From Octadecabacter sp. (GTDB lineage: Bacteria; Pseudomonadota; Alphaproteobacteria; Rhodobacterales; Rhodobacteraceae), in NCBI GenBank assembly GCA_018500065.2, contig JAHBAO020000168.1:1-7575 (forward strand): 7,575 nt of DNA. Reading direction: 5' to 3'. The notes beneath the pieces were generated by a model. The model was not told the origin of the DNA. It worked only from the letters and a program-made list of their open reading frames with translations, and did not search any database. Of the stretch, positions 6,978 through 7,575 are shown one piece after another; positions within the stretch are counted from its first letter, which is position 1, and each line of letters begins with the position of its first letter. The translations under genes were made by a program, and so were the position numbers.

Positions 6978-7575
6978 TTAAGTCTGGTTTTCGTCGTCGT
7001 GGGAGAAAAGCAGGCGGATCATTGGAAGCGCGATGGTGAGGCCAATAAATTGCGCCACGATGAAGGCCAGCACATGCGCGGGATTGATGCCTGCAAAGGT
7101 ATCCGTGAATGCCCGCGCAATGGTCACTGCGGGGTTGGCAAAACTGGTGGAGGACGTGAACCAATACGCCCCCGTAATATAGATCGCCACGAGGGTCGGC
7201 ACGGTGTCAGGACGGCTGCGCAAACCGCCAAAAATGACCAGCAACAACCCGAATGTCGCAAAAATTTCGGACGTCCATTGGTTAACGCCCGTGCGCGCTG
7301 TGGCCGAGGCCTGGATAAGCGACAAATCAAACATGATGTGGCACAGCCAAACACCGGCAATACCGCCGATGATTTGCACGGGGATGTAGCTGGCCACAAG
7401 GCGCCAAGGGTGTTCACCCTTCAGCGCAAAAGCAAGCGTCACGACTGGGTTGAAATGCGCACCAGAAATGGGACCCAGGATCGTGATGATGAAATACAGC
7501 GTGCAGCCCGTGGCGATGGCATTGGCCAGCAGCGCAAGCGCGATGTCATCCGTTAAAGATTCTGCCATGATGCCA
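6978..7575 (-). CDS. Aquaporin-family (MIP) channel, AqpS-like (5' end missing)
   Basis: This is an inner-membrane channel of the major intrinsic protein family. The frame is open to the right edge: the codons before the apparent ATG at 7568 read G-I, giving GIMAES, which matches the end of TM1 in this family. The ATG is therefore internal, and most of TM1 lies outside the window. Counting from that Met, the first half-helix motif is SGAHFNPVVT with NPV at 40-42 instead of NPA. The second is SFANPAVTIAR with NPA at 145-147. The residue after the second NPA, normally the arginine of the aromatic/arginine filter, is Val148; the nearest Arg is R152. This implies a wider, uncharged pore, more like a solute or metalloid channel than a strict water channel. 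Roughly 20-30 residues are missing. AqpS-type channels often sit with arsenic genes, but none is visible here. The MIP family is certain; the substrate is inference. Confidence 0.93.
   Translation of the reverse strand, partial: GIMAESLTDDIALALLANAIATGCTLYFIITILGPISGAHFNPVVTLAFALKGEHPWRLVASYIPVQIIGGIAGVWLCHIMFDLSLIQASATARTGVNQWTSEIFATFGLLLVIFGGLRSRPDTVPTLVAIYITGAYWFTSSTSFANPAVTIARAFTDTFAGINPAHVLAFIVAQFIGLTIALPMIRLLFSHDDENQT

Noticed and set aside
6999..7556. Plus-strand ORF (185 codons) opposite the aquaporin
   Set aside because: Its product is charged and featureless, while the opposite strand codes an unmistakable MIP channel with both half-helix motifs.
7566..7568. ATG as the start of the aquaporin gene
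   Set aside because: It would remove TM1; the upstream codons give GIMAES, matching the conserved end of TM1, so the true start lies beyond the window.

Overview
The window looks like a chromosomal segment of an alphaproteobacterium, most likely a marine or roseobacter-type Rhodobacteraceae. This rests on moderately high G+C, GC-rich third codon positions and the style of the proteins; no rRNA or other taxonomic marker is present. Coding density is very high. The only non-coding stretches are two gaps of under 70 bp (about 6630-6686 and 6915-6977), so no gene-free region exceeds 300 bases. I see no tRNA, rRNA, CRISPR array, insertion sequence, phage gene or large repeat.

Layout: the left 2.95 kb is the plus-strand gene mfd, which codes for the transcription-repair coupling factor. 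It is cut by the left window edge and lacks roughly its first 165-175 residues. All other genes are on the minus strand and converge on mfd. Read in their own direction, from right to left, they are: an aquaporin-family channel cut by the right edge; a 75-residue protein that fits the spacing of the CsbD/YjbJ stress-protein family; a class I adenylate-forming acyl/aryl-CoA ligase; a FrnE-type DsbA-family thiol oxidoreductase; a minimal two-helix K+ channel; and a Bcr/CflA-type MFS drug exporter. The MFS stop codon overlaps the mfd stop codon by 4 bp.

The last four minus-strand genes (ligase, FrnE, K+ channel, MFS) overlap end to start by 14, 4 and 4 bp, so they are almost certainly one translationally coupled transcription unit. 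Their joint role is not obvious. The set combines CoA activation of a carboxylic acid, a cytoplasmic redox protein, an ion channel and an efflux pump. The aquaporin and the CsbD-like gene lie just upstream on the same strand and may or may not be co-transcribed.

I found no clear new system. The points most worth following are the aquaporin pore, where Val replaces the usual arginine after the second NPA motif (suggesting an AqpS-like metalloid or solute channel), the divergent CsbD-like protein, the unusual K+ channel filter (TVGYGS) with a short helical tail, and the tight coupling of four functionally unrelated genes.
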